Below, piece by piece: positions 35,081 to 47,700 of a stretch of 64,000 nt of DNA. The number at the start of each line of letters is the position of its first letter. Positions within the stretch are counted from its first letter, which is position 1. The notes under the pieces are model-generated. The model did not search any database, was not told the DNA's origin, and saw only the letters and a program-made list of their open reading frames with translations. The position numbers and the translations under genes are program-made. The stretch spans positions 869,083 to 933,082 of the forward strand of contig VXBM01000008.1 in the NCBI GenBank assembly GCA_013400155.1. Direction: 5' to 3'. Source of the DNA: Helopsaltes ochotensis (taxonomy: Eukaryota > Chordata > Aves > Passeriformes > Locustellidae).

Positions 35081-37796
35081 CCATTGCACATATCTGTATC
35101 TGAGAAAGAAAGATGTGGAAGGATGGGGTCAAGGTGTGAAGACAAGATGGTGTCGGGATCATCACACAGAAAAGGATGCTGTGGAATTTCTGGGCTGATG
35201 TGAAGGGAAGGTATCAAGTGTTGGACACATAGCGTTGCTTATGGGTCTCTGAAAGTAGCTAGGTTTTGTAAGAGTGCAGTGGATGCCAAAAGTACCCTGA
35301 AGATGTGAAACTGGGACTGTTTGTTTAGAGGAGGGTACCTCAAGCTGCCGATATTGTCAAGGAGTTTGTGTGTTTCCACTGTTTAAAGTATTGAAGACCT
35401 TTCATTGATGGGTTTGACGTCACGACTCAATGGAAGAAACTTGCCAAGGAGAGACCACCTCTAACCACTTTGGAAGCCCTTGGAGGAAATGTGATGAAGA
35501 CTGGAAAAAATTATTATCTTCTACCCCTTCTTAATAAAACCTCTACCACAGGAAATTTATTCTTTAATTCATTTCCTTTGTTTAATTTTTCAGGTTTTTT
35601 GCTTAATTTCCGTCTCAGCCACAATCGGTTCCCGGTTTTAAAGGGCTTTTCTTGCCACAAGATGGCAGTGCAATCCTTTAGATAACAACACGGGCGGGCA
35701 GCAAGCTTCATTTTCTAGAGAAAAACTTTCAGAGCAAAGCACTTTGAAGAGACTGTTTCCAGGAGATTTTATTGTTTAAGAAAAAAGGGACATGATAGTT
35801 ATTTTAACTGCTGTCCTCACAATTATGGCCAAAATAATTAATCTGATGTCTGAACTTGCACCAGTGCTGTTTAATTATTGGACAAATAAAACTAGTTCAA
35901 TTAAATAGATTTGTACAGCAAAAGGAGGATTTTGTGGTGATACACTTTATATGCATCCCAGATGGTTGCAATATATGGATGGCTTATTATAGTACATTTC
36001 TTTTGCATATACCTAAATGCAATCTCCTTCTTCTGCCTGGAAGAAAGTTGGATCTCAGAGTATGCATAACTGCTTTGTGGAATCAAGATACAAGACCACT
36101 TTAAATCTTGACATCTGGCAGTTCCTTAGCTTCTGCTGCAATGTAAAAATAACTGCAAGAGCATTGTTGGGTTTTATTTTTCTTTTGCCGATGGCCCAGA
36201 AGTTTCCATCTAGATACCAGCTGGGATCAGCTCTGGAAAAAAAAAAAAAAAAAGAATCACAGCTCAGGAAATTATCCAAAAGCAGCAAGGTAACAAAATG
36301 AGTCCAGGACCACAGTGCACTCCTTTAAATGCTTCCTTCACAGAGCTGTGGTAAGCTGTATGAACTTAAATTTCCTTGAAGGAGCTTTCCATAGTTTTTA
36401 CATACAGCCAAAGGCACAGAAGATAGTTTGAAAGGTGAACTTAAAAACCTGCTTTCTTGTTAAGAATTTAAAACACAATGCCTGTCATTAGCATATAATC
36501 AGCATATAATAAAGGCAATTAAGGAGACACAATTCTATCTAATTAAGTATAATAAGATATGTCAAAATGTCTAATTTTGTTGCGTTGATTTGCAAAAGCT
36601 TCTTTAGGTAGGGTATGGTTGAAGCCTGGGCTTGGCACTCTGAAGCAGATGAGTGCAGTTCTGCTTACTGCCATGAGTCCGTGCGACCTTGGTGTCAAGG
36701 AGATGAAGAGAAAAACAGGGAGAGTGGTTCTTCTCTCAGTGTTTCAGCCTTCATCTCTGAAAGGAGAATTACAATTCATCCTTGCTTTCTCATCTGGGTA
36801 TCTCACCTATTTTGAACATAAGTGCTTTAAATGCTATTGTTTCTGTACTTTTGCAAAATTAACTCAGTTAAATTGCATCTTCCAGCAGTATGACAATACT
36901 GCTAACATTGTAATTAAATGCATGATCACTGTAAGAATTAAACTTGGATGTGACTTAGCAATCTTGTGTTAGAGAAGACATTTTCTCATGGATTTATTAT
37001 ACTAGTTCAGTGTTATACACTGTCCTTACTTGGGTGCTTGCTGATATGGGGATTTTTTCCTCTCAGAAGACTTCAGTTTGCCATTTTCTTCTAACAACAG
37101 CACATTTTTCTGGCAGTATAAAATGTTACAAACAGGCCTCTTATTTAGCTGAATTACTATCGACAGTCAGGACAGGTGTAAGTGAGGTTAACAGGAGATA
37201 CACTGACTTGCACAGAGGATTATGGTCTACTACTTGCCCTATAGTTGATAAAACAGTTCAGCTTTTGGGAATTGCTTTCATAAAAAAAGTTTATGCTTGC
37301 TCATAAAAACAACACACTGTTGATGCATGGGAGGCATGTTTATTTTTAAGTTTAAACTTTTCTAGGCAAGCAGGCCACAAAGCTTCCTTTAATGGCCGGC
37401 AAGGTCCAGACATCACAGTCGCTGCCCTATGGTCTGCCTCCATCCCCTTGACATACAGAATTCCTGGAAAAAACTCTTTTTCTGACCTAGAGACAGGGCT
37501 CCTGAGAAGCATTTTAAAGACTTTTATTCTATTTTTAGTCTCATAAGAAGGGTGAGATAGTACAGATGTTACAATTCATGCCATTAGAATCAGAAGTTAA
37601 ACTATTTCTTAATTACAATACTTAAGTATAAACGTTTTTTTTGCCTGTTTTTGCTACACAGTGCTGCTAATGTTTCTAAGCCAATCATCTATTAAAATAC
37701 TCTATGTGGATCTTGCTACAATACATATTTTATAGCTCTATTTTTCTAAAATATCTAGTCTATTTGCAAAGTCATTGTTGTAAATGAAAATGCCAA
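35081..37796. other. intergenic, nothing coding recognised
   Basis: AT-rich sequence with a poly(A) run at 36237-36253, a CTCF-like motif at 35655-35668 and an AT-rich block with repeated GCATATAAT at about 36490-36510. No gene was recognised. Confidence 0.5.
35655..35668 (+). promoter_or_regulatory. CTCF-like site
   Basis: CCACAAGATGGCAG fits 13 of 14 positions of the CTCF core CCASYAGRKGGCRS; the mismatch is the fifth position. Strong one-site matches do occur by chance. Confidence 0.4.
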
Positions 37797-38530
37797 TAAC
37801 CCGATTAAAATAAGCAAATAAATTTATTAAAATTTCAGGAAGCAGAATTTAGGGTTAATTTGGGTTATGAGTAAAAGCCACCCTCAATTACAGTTCCGAG
37901 CCCGGGATTGGAGCTGGGTGAGAACCAGAATCTGTCTCTATTGCACAGAATTCTCCCCTGTTCTCACACCGAGTCCCCATTCTGGCTGCCTTTTATACAG
38001 AAAAACTCGCCTGAGGCTACAACGCAACACTATCCCCGCTTTTTCCCCTTCTTCCCTTGGTTAGTTTTTTATTCTGAAAACAAGATAAACTTTTAGTCTT
38101 TCAAATTCCTGTCTTTCGTAAGTTTCTTGGTGTGTCTGTGAGCTGGATGATGTCTTTCACCCGGTGCTTGATTGTATCTTCTCGGGCACTGTGTCTTTGG
38201 GAGACCGCTGATGGTTGTAATCAGCTCTTATCTTCTCGGGCAGTGTTCCGTGCTGTTCCCCCAGTGGTTCCTTCTCGGCGGTGGGGGCTCGCAGTCCTTC
38301 TTAATTACTGTGTCATTGGTTTGTTTATACTTTTGTCCAAATCTCCTTCAGTTCCCCTAACTTGTAGGAGTAGTTTCGTTCAGCTGTTCCCTTTTCCCTG
38401 ATCCTTGTTCCCTTTTTCTCATATGGTTTATAAAATCCTACTCGACCCCTTGTTTAATATTACTACAGTATCTGTAACAGTCATCATTTGAAACTTGCTT
38501 CTAGTTTAATTTTTTTCTTAACAATGTCTA
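37797..38530 (-). mobile_element. solo LTR, ERVL-like, minus orientation
   Basis: Read on the minus strand it has LTR architecture: a U3 with a repeated GTGCCCGAGAAGATA-type unit (about 38170 and 38235), then TATAAAAGG at 37997-37989, then a putative R region with GGGGACTCGGTGTGAGAAC, then AATAAATTTATTTGC as poly(A) signal near 37813-37827. No gag, pol or env reading frame is attached. The family assignment is from general resemblance to avian LTRs and is not certain. Confidence 0.65.
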
Positions 38531-38539
38531 TCTTGTTCT

Positions 38540-38625
38540 AAGGCCTCCAAGATCGAGTCCCACGTTCGACTGACCACCACTTTGCCAACAAGACCATAGC
38601 ACTAAGAGCCACATTCTACAGGACA
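38540..38625 (-). mobile_element. CR1 3' fragment, minus orientation
   Basis: The minus strand reads GTGGCTCTTAGTGCTATGGT, then GGTGGTCAGTCG, then GACTCGATCTTGGAGGCCTT, the 3' part of a CR1 tail. The terminal octamer is missing. Confidence 0.75.
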
Positions 38626-38999
38626 ATCTACGGCTGTCTTTGCAACATTCACTGCTCCTCCATCCACTGTGGGTGTGTGCATGTAAACCCTAGCTGCTGC
38701 CACGAGGCTGACCCTGGCAAAAGAGGCAGACAGCATTGGCCTATGAGTTACAAAATAATCACAGAGTTCTTTCCCAGCCTTCCCCAGTCTAGTAGTTTGG
38801 GCAGGTCAGGGCCATGGGATGGTTCAGCTGCACCTTCCTGAGGATGCCATGCCACAGCAGGAGATGGACAAGATATGGAGCAGCCAAGCCTCAGGAGAGA
38901 CAGTGACCCAGTGTCACCTCAGAATGAAGTGTTTAGTCTGGGATGGCTGCTGGGGAGCATTCAAGGAGGCCCCGGAAGAAGGAGGGATGTGGGTGCTTG

Positions 39000-39630
39000 T
39001 GAGGGTTTGAAAGTAAACCAGAGGGAGAAATTAACTCCACACAAATACTTTGCAAGAGATTTCAAGACAGAAATTACAATTTAATTAGAAAGATTACAAT
39101 AATTGCAGCAATACAGAAAAACTGGCTTAAATACAGAAAGTCAGACTTCAACCTGGCCCCTGTTGGTCAGGGTGGTGGTCACGGTCCAACTAAGCAGTGT
39201 TTGCAGTTCTGTTACAGTGATAGTTGCAGTCTTGTCAAAAGCAGTGGTCCTGTGGAAGGTCTGGTCCTCCTGTGCAAGTTCATGTCCTTCTCCGGATGTC
39301 CAGTGGTGTTAGTGGTCCCAGCCCACAGATTATATATCCTCAAATCCAGGCAGGAATGTTCAGTGCCTCCCCAAGGGCAGGGAATTTCACAGTGGAGCTG
39401 AGTCATTGGTGTGAAGAAAAAGAAACATTACCCTTCTTCGAAGAGTTGCCTCTTTATCTCCTGCAACACCAAGCTGGTAGCCTGAGGGGTGGGCTGTGCA
39501 CTGGGCAGCTGATGCAAATTCCCCACCATTAAGAGTTCACCAGGAATAATGTGGATGGGTGTAGAAGACATAGTTTGGTTACTCCCGCATTGGCACTCTT
39601 TCTGTTGTAACCTTGAGAGCACTGGACATG
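39000..39630 (-). mobile_element. probable solo LTR, minus orientation
   Basis: On the minus strand there is a TATA-like GGATATATAATC (about 39340-39328), then GGGACCACTAACACCACTGG and CATCCGGAGAAGGACATGAA, then AATTAAATTGTAATTTC near 39085-39068 as a possible poly(A) region. The layout resembles songbird ERVL LTRs. The boundaries are approximate and no internal retroviral sequence was identified. Confidence 0.5.
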
Positions 39631-39633
39631 CTG

Positions 39634-39665
39634 GGTTGGTTGGTTGGTTGGTTGGTTGGTTGGTT
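39634..39665. repeat. (GGTT)n microsatellite
   Basis: About eight tandem TTGG units, ending in TTAG. Adjacent to the probable LTR. Confidence 0.95.
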
Positions 39666-42600
39666 AGTTGCAGGCTGACCACCTCTGTCTTAAGGAAATT
39701 GCTAAGCTGGGAATGGTTTGTATATACAAACTAAAAGTCCTCAGGCCTATGAGTAATAAGTCGTGTCCCTTTTTTCTTAGTATTACCTTGTCCCCCTTTT
39801 TTGCACTGCAGGAGGAAGAGCATGAATGCATGAGACCTAATTAAAAAGAGCTGAGTTAGTGTCAAGTACACTTACACTTGTTAATGGAGCATGAAATAAA
39901 ATCATGTATTGCAGCAAATGAAAATTAATATTGGCCATGAGCTTTCTTTTTTTATATAAATTGGAATAAGTGTATCTGGTGCAGTATATCACTTTCAATG
40001 GATTACTTTACTTCAGTAATCTTAGAGAAACTACTCTTCAGTATACTTGGAGCCTCTAGCACAAAACCTGTCTGATCGTAAAAGACCATTTTAACCAATT
40101 TTTATGACCAAGTTAAAGTCTGTTCTGTTTGAAATTCTCTATCCTTAGATTACAGCCCCACAGCAAAATTATTTTAACAGTTTTGGCTAAAGCAGCCTAG
40201 CCACTCACTGAGAGAGAGATTGTTCTGCCCATGAGTATGAAGGACACCAGGGACTAGGAAGTAAGCAAGGACATGATGAAAAGTTTTTATCATTCTAATA
40301 TGAATACTGAGACTGCGTATTTCTTCACAGGAAGAGACAGACTGGAGAGAGATTGAAGAGAGGAATAAATTCTTCTGTAAGTAAAACTAGCACTGAGATA
40401 AGAAACTTGAGATATGGAAATACAGTTTTTCTGTAAAAAGAAAGCACAATTGCACCAAATGGAGAGGAAAGAGACTTACAAATTTGAGAGAAAATTAGAG
40501 CTACAGAAGTAGCAAAAGCACTTGCACTTGTTAGTCAAGAGCTGGAGAAGAAATAGCCTCAGGATAAGGACAGGTCAACACTAAGTAAGAAGCAAATTTG
40601 GAGGAAATGGTCAAGGAAGATCACATAGCCCTCTGAACTTGAAAGAGAATCCTAAGACTGACACCAAAGATCTTCAGCTTGTTAACCAAAACTTGTTACC
40701 AATTTTATAATGTGCAAAACTTCATTGCACAATACTTACCTCTTATGCTTTTCTTAAAACAAGAATATATATACCGGACTCCTAAGGAAAGGTTTTTTAG
40801 ATTAAGGAAGGAATTATTAATCAGAGAGAGAGAAATACACACATGCAGATGAGGTCTAGTTTCCTACACACTCTGAACCCTCTCAGACAATAAATTTTCA
40901 TTTCCATCTTGATTTTTGTTATCACATTAAAGCATCCCATATATGCAAAACAATCTTCACAAAAGTTCCATGAGATGAGACATGGGGTAATCAAGATACT
41001 ATCCCTCAGATGAAGACTATAAACATGAAAATGTAAAGGAAAAGGTACCCACTGGTTCTGAAAAGTTAGGAACTGGTTTTCAGAGCAAAAGCTCTTTTCA
41101 TAGCGCACTCTGGGCAGCCGCTTCCACTCCAGAATCTGCCTTATGCTCTGGCTGGGGCATAAAGAAATTCTCCAACAGCCCTAACCTTTATCTAGCTTAC
41201 TTCATGAAGTGCATCCTGGTCCTATCAGAACTAGAAACTTTGTTCTTTATTGACCCACTCATCATCATACCTGACAGAAGAGGAAAATACTGGATCCGAG
41301 CTCCAAGAGTCCAGCCCAAAGGCATGAGGTTGCCCTCATATTTGTAACTCTCTCCATGTTTCCTCACTCTCTGCAGGTACTCTTTTCTGCTTCTGAAGTA
41401 TTAGTGGATACAAATCACTGCAAGATAGTGTTCCCTGTGTTTTCTCAGTCTTGTTTCCCATTTCTGACATTTTCTTCTGCAGGATTTGTCAGATGCACAG
41501 AGCAGTGCAGGATGCATATGAACTGCACATGGATGTTTGGCTGGACCTCTCACTCCCTCAACTAACCCAAAGTTTCTTGTCAGATGCTTGAATAAACACC
41601 AAGCATTCCAAATACACCTCTCCCCAGATTGCTCTGTGATTTTTCCAGAAACCCCCTGTGTATATATGTTGTATGCAGAGGATCAAGTCCAAGTTGGTGT
41701 AAAGAACTGTCACATTCAGAAATGTACTGAGATTTGAAAATACCTGTTTACTGTGCATGAGAACACCCACAGAGAAGAGCATTAGATTTAAATTATATGC
41801 ATTTGTTCCCACTAATTACTTCCCTTATGCTTCTACTAAATGCTTACTAAGCAATAATGGTAAGTTCACCAGACCACCCCCACACACTTGCTATGATCAT
41901 CTTTATTGCTTACTGGGCTTTTGTGCTCCCCTTCACTGGGCAGCCCAGTCTGATGCCACTTGTCAAACGACACCCTCTTTCAACAAGGCTCTGTGCCACC
42001 CAAGCCATGCAGGTTAAGAGATATCTGCAAATCTCTCATCCTATTCTGGTTTTTGTCAATACCTACTTAAAAAAACCCAACTCATAATTTCTAAACCCTA
42101 AGCCTCTGTTAAATGAGATTATTATGTCTAGAGGCTAAAACTTCACATTTAGTGACTTAGGTGGTTATTGTTTCTCTCACCTGTGGACGTTTCACACTAG
42201 CTGATGAACTTTTTTGCAGGAACTTCTGGTGCTGTGGTATAAACAAGCACGTAGTGAGTTAGTAAAGGTTTCTAAAATTACTAGATTGTTTTATTGTGCA
42301 TCCAGTCATAAAATGGCTTCAGCAATTAATGGGTGCACTGACATAATTTGGAGAGATTTTGCAGGAAATGGATAATTCTTGGTTTAATTTTTCCTTGTAT
42401 TGTTTCTGATTAGGACCAGGAAGGTCATTAATTCAGCATAGCCAATTAAATTCTGAGGAATTGCATTTTTCCTTTCTGAACAAGAGTAATTATGCTGCTG
42501 CTGCACTGGCTGTAGTCTCTCATGGCAATAAAAGCCTGGAAAACAAAGCTACAAAATCCCTGTTGATTACACAATTTTTTTTTTTAATAGGAAGGAATTG

Positions 42601-44214
42601 TAAAGAAGGTGCATTGACCATATTCACCAGCATAACGGAGAAGCACATGCTGACTTCTGTTTTGTTGTGCTGAAGCTAGTTGAAAAAAAACAACCCCCAA
42701 ATCTATGAGCCCTCCCCTTACATCAGGGCAGCAGAACAAAACTAGGTTCATGGTTAGCCATTGGAATGCTTTAAGCCAAAATCTGATCACTTCACTTTTT
42801 CTTTTCTGTACCATTTCATGTTTTTTTTTTCTTCAACCACTCTCTTCCTTCATCTCCATTTGGGATATATTGGGAAAGACATAAAAAAACCCCATGAAAC
42901 ACAAAATGGCTGAAATGAGCACAAGTATAGAAAGAAAAGGCAGCTGCAAGAGGACAAAAGAGTCAAAGTAAATACACCATAAAGAAAAAATTCAAATATC
43001 ATAAATAATGACATGAATTCAGCTGATGTGTGATTTGTCATTTGGGACATTTCCCCATTGCAGCTGAAAGTCCTTCATGGAATGAGTTGTAAGTGTTTGG
43101 GTACAGTACTTGTTACCACTTCTAAAGGAAAGATCTGAAAATAAGTTTAGTTAGTTCACAGCTGATATTTTCACTAGAATAAAAATAGCTGGTGTGGGGG
43201 AAGGGATCAGGGAGGGTGGCAAAAAGCAGGGGCTAGTGGGTGTAAGCCTGAAGGACTATTGGAGAAGTTGCTCTCTCTGCTGCAGCAACTTCCTTCCAAG
43301 GTGAACATATGCTGCGCAGCCTCAAAAAAAGCAAACAGTTTGTGGGAGGTTGTTTATAAATCACATTAGAAGAAGCTTTAGCAAACCCCTTCCCTATCAG
43401 CAGCAGAGTGCACAACCTTCCTGTTAGTCTGTGGCTGAAAAGGCTCATCAGTGAATCACTACCTAGGACTAAAGAAGCTGCAGATTCTGGCTGAGGCTTC
43501 AGTAGGCTGGATTGGAGGAAAGTGAGGTGTCCAAATGACCTTTCTTTAAAATATTTTGTGAATCTTGAGTGTACTCAACATTCAATTTTCTCACCTCCTC
43601 TGCTGTCACTTCATCTCTGACATGCCCTTTGCCAGCTATGATTTATTTTTTTTTTTAGAGAACTTTGGAAATGTTGAGGTTTTGGAGATTCATCAGTGCC
43701 TAGTAAGAGAAATCTAGTTTTGCTTTATCTTCTCTAGAGCTTTAGAGACTAATCATTTAGTTTGCCTGGAAAACTTGGGAAATTTTATAGTAAGAAAGAC
43801 TAAAAGAATGTTTTCACCAAGATAATTGGGCTGCAGAAGTTGACTGTCCAGATCATAGGGTAAAACTGAACAGACTAAGTTCTCCTACAGTATCTTTTTG
43901 AACTATCACTTTTTAGTCAAACTCCAGAGAGCCAAAGTTGATACTTGGAAACTGGACTTAGTAATATATTACTCTTTTTCACCTCAGTTTAAGGAGATAC
44001 CATTCCTTAAGATAATGCAGTGTGGTTGATAAAAGCTCCAGTTAAGACCTTTAAAATGACTCAGCCTTTCAGAAGAGATCTCTGGCAAGTACAGATGTCT
44101 CTTACATAAGGCAAAGGTGGTGGTAGAACTTGGATCCCTTTTATAACTTGCTCTATGTTGTAAAAACTTGCTCTGCCTCATGATGGATTGGTACACATCC
44201 AGATCTGAGCATGG
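39666..44214. other. intergenic, nothing coding recognised
   Basis: AT-rich. A block at about 42300-42480 has several AATTAA/TTAATT motifs and could be a conserved enhancer, but this cannot be judged without alignment. No exon was recognised. Confidence 0.5.
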
Positions 44215-44787
44215 TGTCGTGGTTTAACCCCAGCCATCAGCCAAGCCACACACAGATGCTTGCTCACTTCCCCACCAGCAGGATTGGAGTGAGAACTGGA
44301 AGGGTAAAAGCTAGAAACTCATGGGTTGAGATAAAGAATAGGAAAAGCAAAAGCTGCACATAAGCAAAACAAAACCAGGGGTTAATTCACTGCTTCCCAT
44401 GGAGAGGCAGGTGTTCAGCCAGCATCAGGGGAGCAGGGCCTCATCGCATGTTGTGATTACTGGGGAAGATAAACTCCATCACTCCAAACGTCCCCCTTCC
44501 TCCTCCTTCCCCCCGGTGCATACACTGAGCATGATGTCTCATGGTCTGGGATATCCCTTGGTCAGTTTGGGTCTCCTGTCCTGGCTGTGTCTCCTCCCAG
44601 CCCCCCAGGCACCCCCAGTCTCCTCCCCAGTGTGGCAGTGCGAGAAGCAGGAAAGGCCTTGGCTCTGTGTAAGCTCTGCTCAGCAGGAACAAAAACATCT
44701 CTATATTATCAACCCTGTGGTCAGCAAAAATCCAAAACACAGCCACATACCAGCCACTGTGAAGACAATTCATTCTACCCCAGCACA
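44215..44787 (+). mobile_element. solo LTR (songbird TguLTR5-like), copy 1
   Basis: It begins TGTCGTGGTTTAACCCCAGC, continues with AAACTCATGGGTTGAGATAA and GGAACAAAAACATCT, and ends near CCCCAGCACA. This is an endogenous retrovirus LTR type I associate with songbird genomes. It shares this layout with the copy at 49429. Flanking target duplications are not evident and the copy is diverged. Confidence 0.8.
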
Positions 44788-47700
44788 GCTGGTCATCTGG
44801 ACTTCCTTTGCAAAGAGAAATTGAGTCTTCTGTGCTATTATCATCTTACCCTGAAGCCAACATCTGAAGTGGGTCAGATGACTCAAAACCTAGAAGTGTC
44901 TCCTCCAGATGAAGGGAATTTAGTGTGATAAGCACTTGTATTGCAAATGTCTCAGGTTAGGTGAAATGAATGTACCTATCTACCTTTTTTCTTGGGTTGT
45001 CCTATAGAACACTGAGAAATTTTCTCTAGAATTCAATCCTTAATTTCTTTCTACTTTCTTTAGTTCTATTGGACCATGTTTCCTAGATTGTCTGTTTGAG
45101 ATTGATGGTTGTGAATAAGATCTTAATTCCCTAGAGTGCTCAAATCTCAGTTATACCAAATTATTTTCTGCAATGAACATGATACAGTTTTTCTTGAATA
45201 ATGTGCATTCTTAATGTCGATCCATATTAACAAAAAATTGTTCACTTTATCAGCTCTTCTGTGACAAGAGAAATATTTTAAAAAATTGAATGTTTTCCTA
45301 CACAAGAAGATAAAGCTGCAACTCAATCAAATGCAAACAGGAAGGCTGTGTTATATCACAAGGTCTTATTCCCTGGGATGAGAGACACACGTGCTGTGCT
45401 GTAGCAGGCCATGATGGTGGTGAAGTAGGGTGGTTACAGCCTCTCTGAACTTTCCCTTCTTTCCATCTAATAAATCCATACCTGCTTTACGCTCATCAAT
45501 GGAAGGTCAATGCAAATGAGAGCTGGTATAAAAACACAGTGTGCTGTTCATCAGTTGCAGTGGCAGAAATACTTCTTTTGGGGAAGGCACAATGTCTGTC
45601 ACCCACGTGACAGACATTACATTTATATGTAACCTATTCACCCCAAACTCAATCAAATGAAGTGCCAATCTACCTGTCTTATCTTCCAAACTGTCCCACT
45701 GTGGCACTGTTACCTGACACCCCAATGCATGCAGTGATTATAATCTGATGTGAAATATTATAATCTTCCACAAAATACTAACTTTCCCCCCAGGTTTTTA
45801 ATCAGTTCTGTGTCATGTTTCAAGGCATGCACTTATTCTCTTTTCTCACAAGCAGCATTTGTATGACACAGAAGTCTAAGCAGGTAGAAAGCTGGCACAA
45901 ACAATGGATAATTGCAGAGACACGTAGCTGTCAGACAGGAGATCTAAAATGAAAAACTCTGGACATTCAGTTGATACTGCGATATGATTTCCTTAATATT
46001 TTTAGAAACAAGTATGCAGCATGTAGAATATATGTACTAGAAGATGAAATAAAGCTCCATCTTCCTGAAGAAAATAGAAGTCATATGGAAAGTTAACTAA
46101 ATTATTCTTCTTTCTTTTTTTTCTTCTCATCTGCAAAGGAAAATAGAGCTTTATTTCCTGCTCTCCTAAAAGATTGATGAAAACAATGCATGACATGCAC
46201 ATCAGGAAAATGCACCCTGACATTTTTGCACAGAATATGCATTGCGTGTTGAGAGATTTTTGCTATAAAACTGACAGTTTTGGTGCAAGCTGTTCCTGCC
46301 ATAACTACAGGGAATGGAGTGCAAAAGGGAAAAGTATGATTTACACTATACACATTTGAAATGAACCTGACAGGCTACAAGGTGGCTCATGTAAAGGTAC
46401 CAGAAGGTATCTAAAACTAGTTCCTGTGCCATTTATAGAACAGCATCCCTAAATATTGTACTTGTAATGTAGTGAACTGATTACAGGAAAAATCACAGGT
46501 CTCTTTAAAGATTTTCACATGTATTATAAAAGTACTGGTGTGGACCAGTGAATTCGAGGCTTTTTGAGATTCCACCTCTTCCCTCAAACACTCATAGCAC
46601 AAAAGCAAATTTCCTTTAACAAATTTACATGAAAAAAGAATGCTTGTTTATGAAAAGATTAACAAAGGTGGTCATGCTGTGTCTGCACAGTTTCTGAAGA
46701 CATTTTACAAGAAATAAAAATGGTGACAGTACTTGTAGCAGATTAAACATTTGGCTTCACAGAATGTATATCTATCAATTTTAAATTAGACTACATAAAA
46801 ATATTTCTTGTTGTATAAAGGTTATCATTTAAGCTATAATATATTCAAATTCAATACAAAATGTCATTTTACTAATAAATTTCTTATGCTTTGAAATCTC
46901 AAAGAAGTTAAAAGATCTTTAAAAAGCAATGACTAAATATGCAAATAAAACCCTTACAGCCTTTTTTTTAGAGAGATGTACCTTTTAGAAAACTATCTAT
47001 CTGCAGAGAAATCTTACTTTCTTTTCTAATTTTTCTTCTCTGCCTCTTCCATTTTTAATGATGGATTGCTGTACAGTAGTCTGAACACCACACAGCTTCA
47101 GTCTTCCCTATTAAATTAATCTAGAGAGAGCATTAGATTTCTAATCTTGGACAGTATCACTTCCATTCCCTCATTGCTTGAGGGCTCACCTGCTGTCACC
47201 TCAAGCTAAATCCTTCTCATTTATTCACATGAACCACCAACTTTCATAAGACTGCCAAAATAAATAAGAGCAGCAGGATATGGCCCATATTTATTTCAGT
47301 AACGGCTTTCTTCAGTGTAACTGATACACCAAATGACAGTAGGGCTCTGCTCCTCACACCCACTAGTTTCTAGAAGAACAACTTGATTTTTGTTTTCTTA
47401 CAGCATGAATTATTTAGTAAAGTTGTAAGAAATGTGTAAGTTAGGCATGTCTTCCAAACCCAACTCAATATTTGTTTTCCTCGGCATTATGGTCTGCTGC
47501 TATTCTGCTCAGTTGCTCTTGGGGCTCTCTTTTTCTCTTGTTGACTTTTACTTGCCTGTTCTAGTTTGACTCCTTTCTAGAGGTCTTGTGGTGGCCCCTG
47601 TTTAGAAAGACACACGATCGACAAAGCTACTCTGATGAAGTACTGGCGAATCAAAACAGAAATTTTAAAGCTCTTTCAGAAGGTGAGAGAATATGACCAA

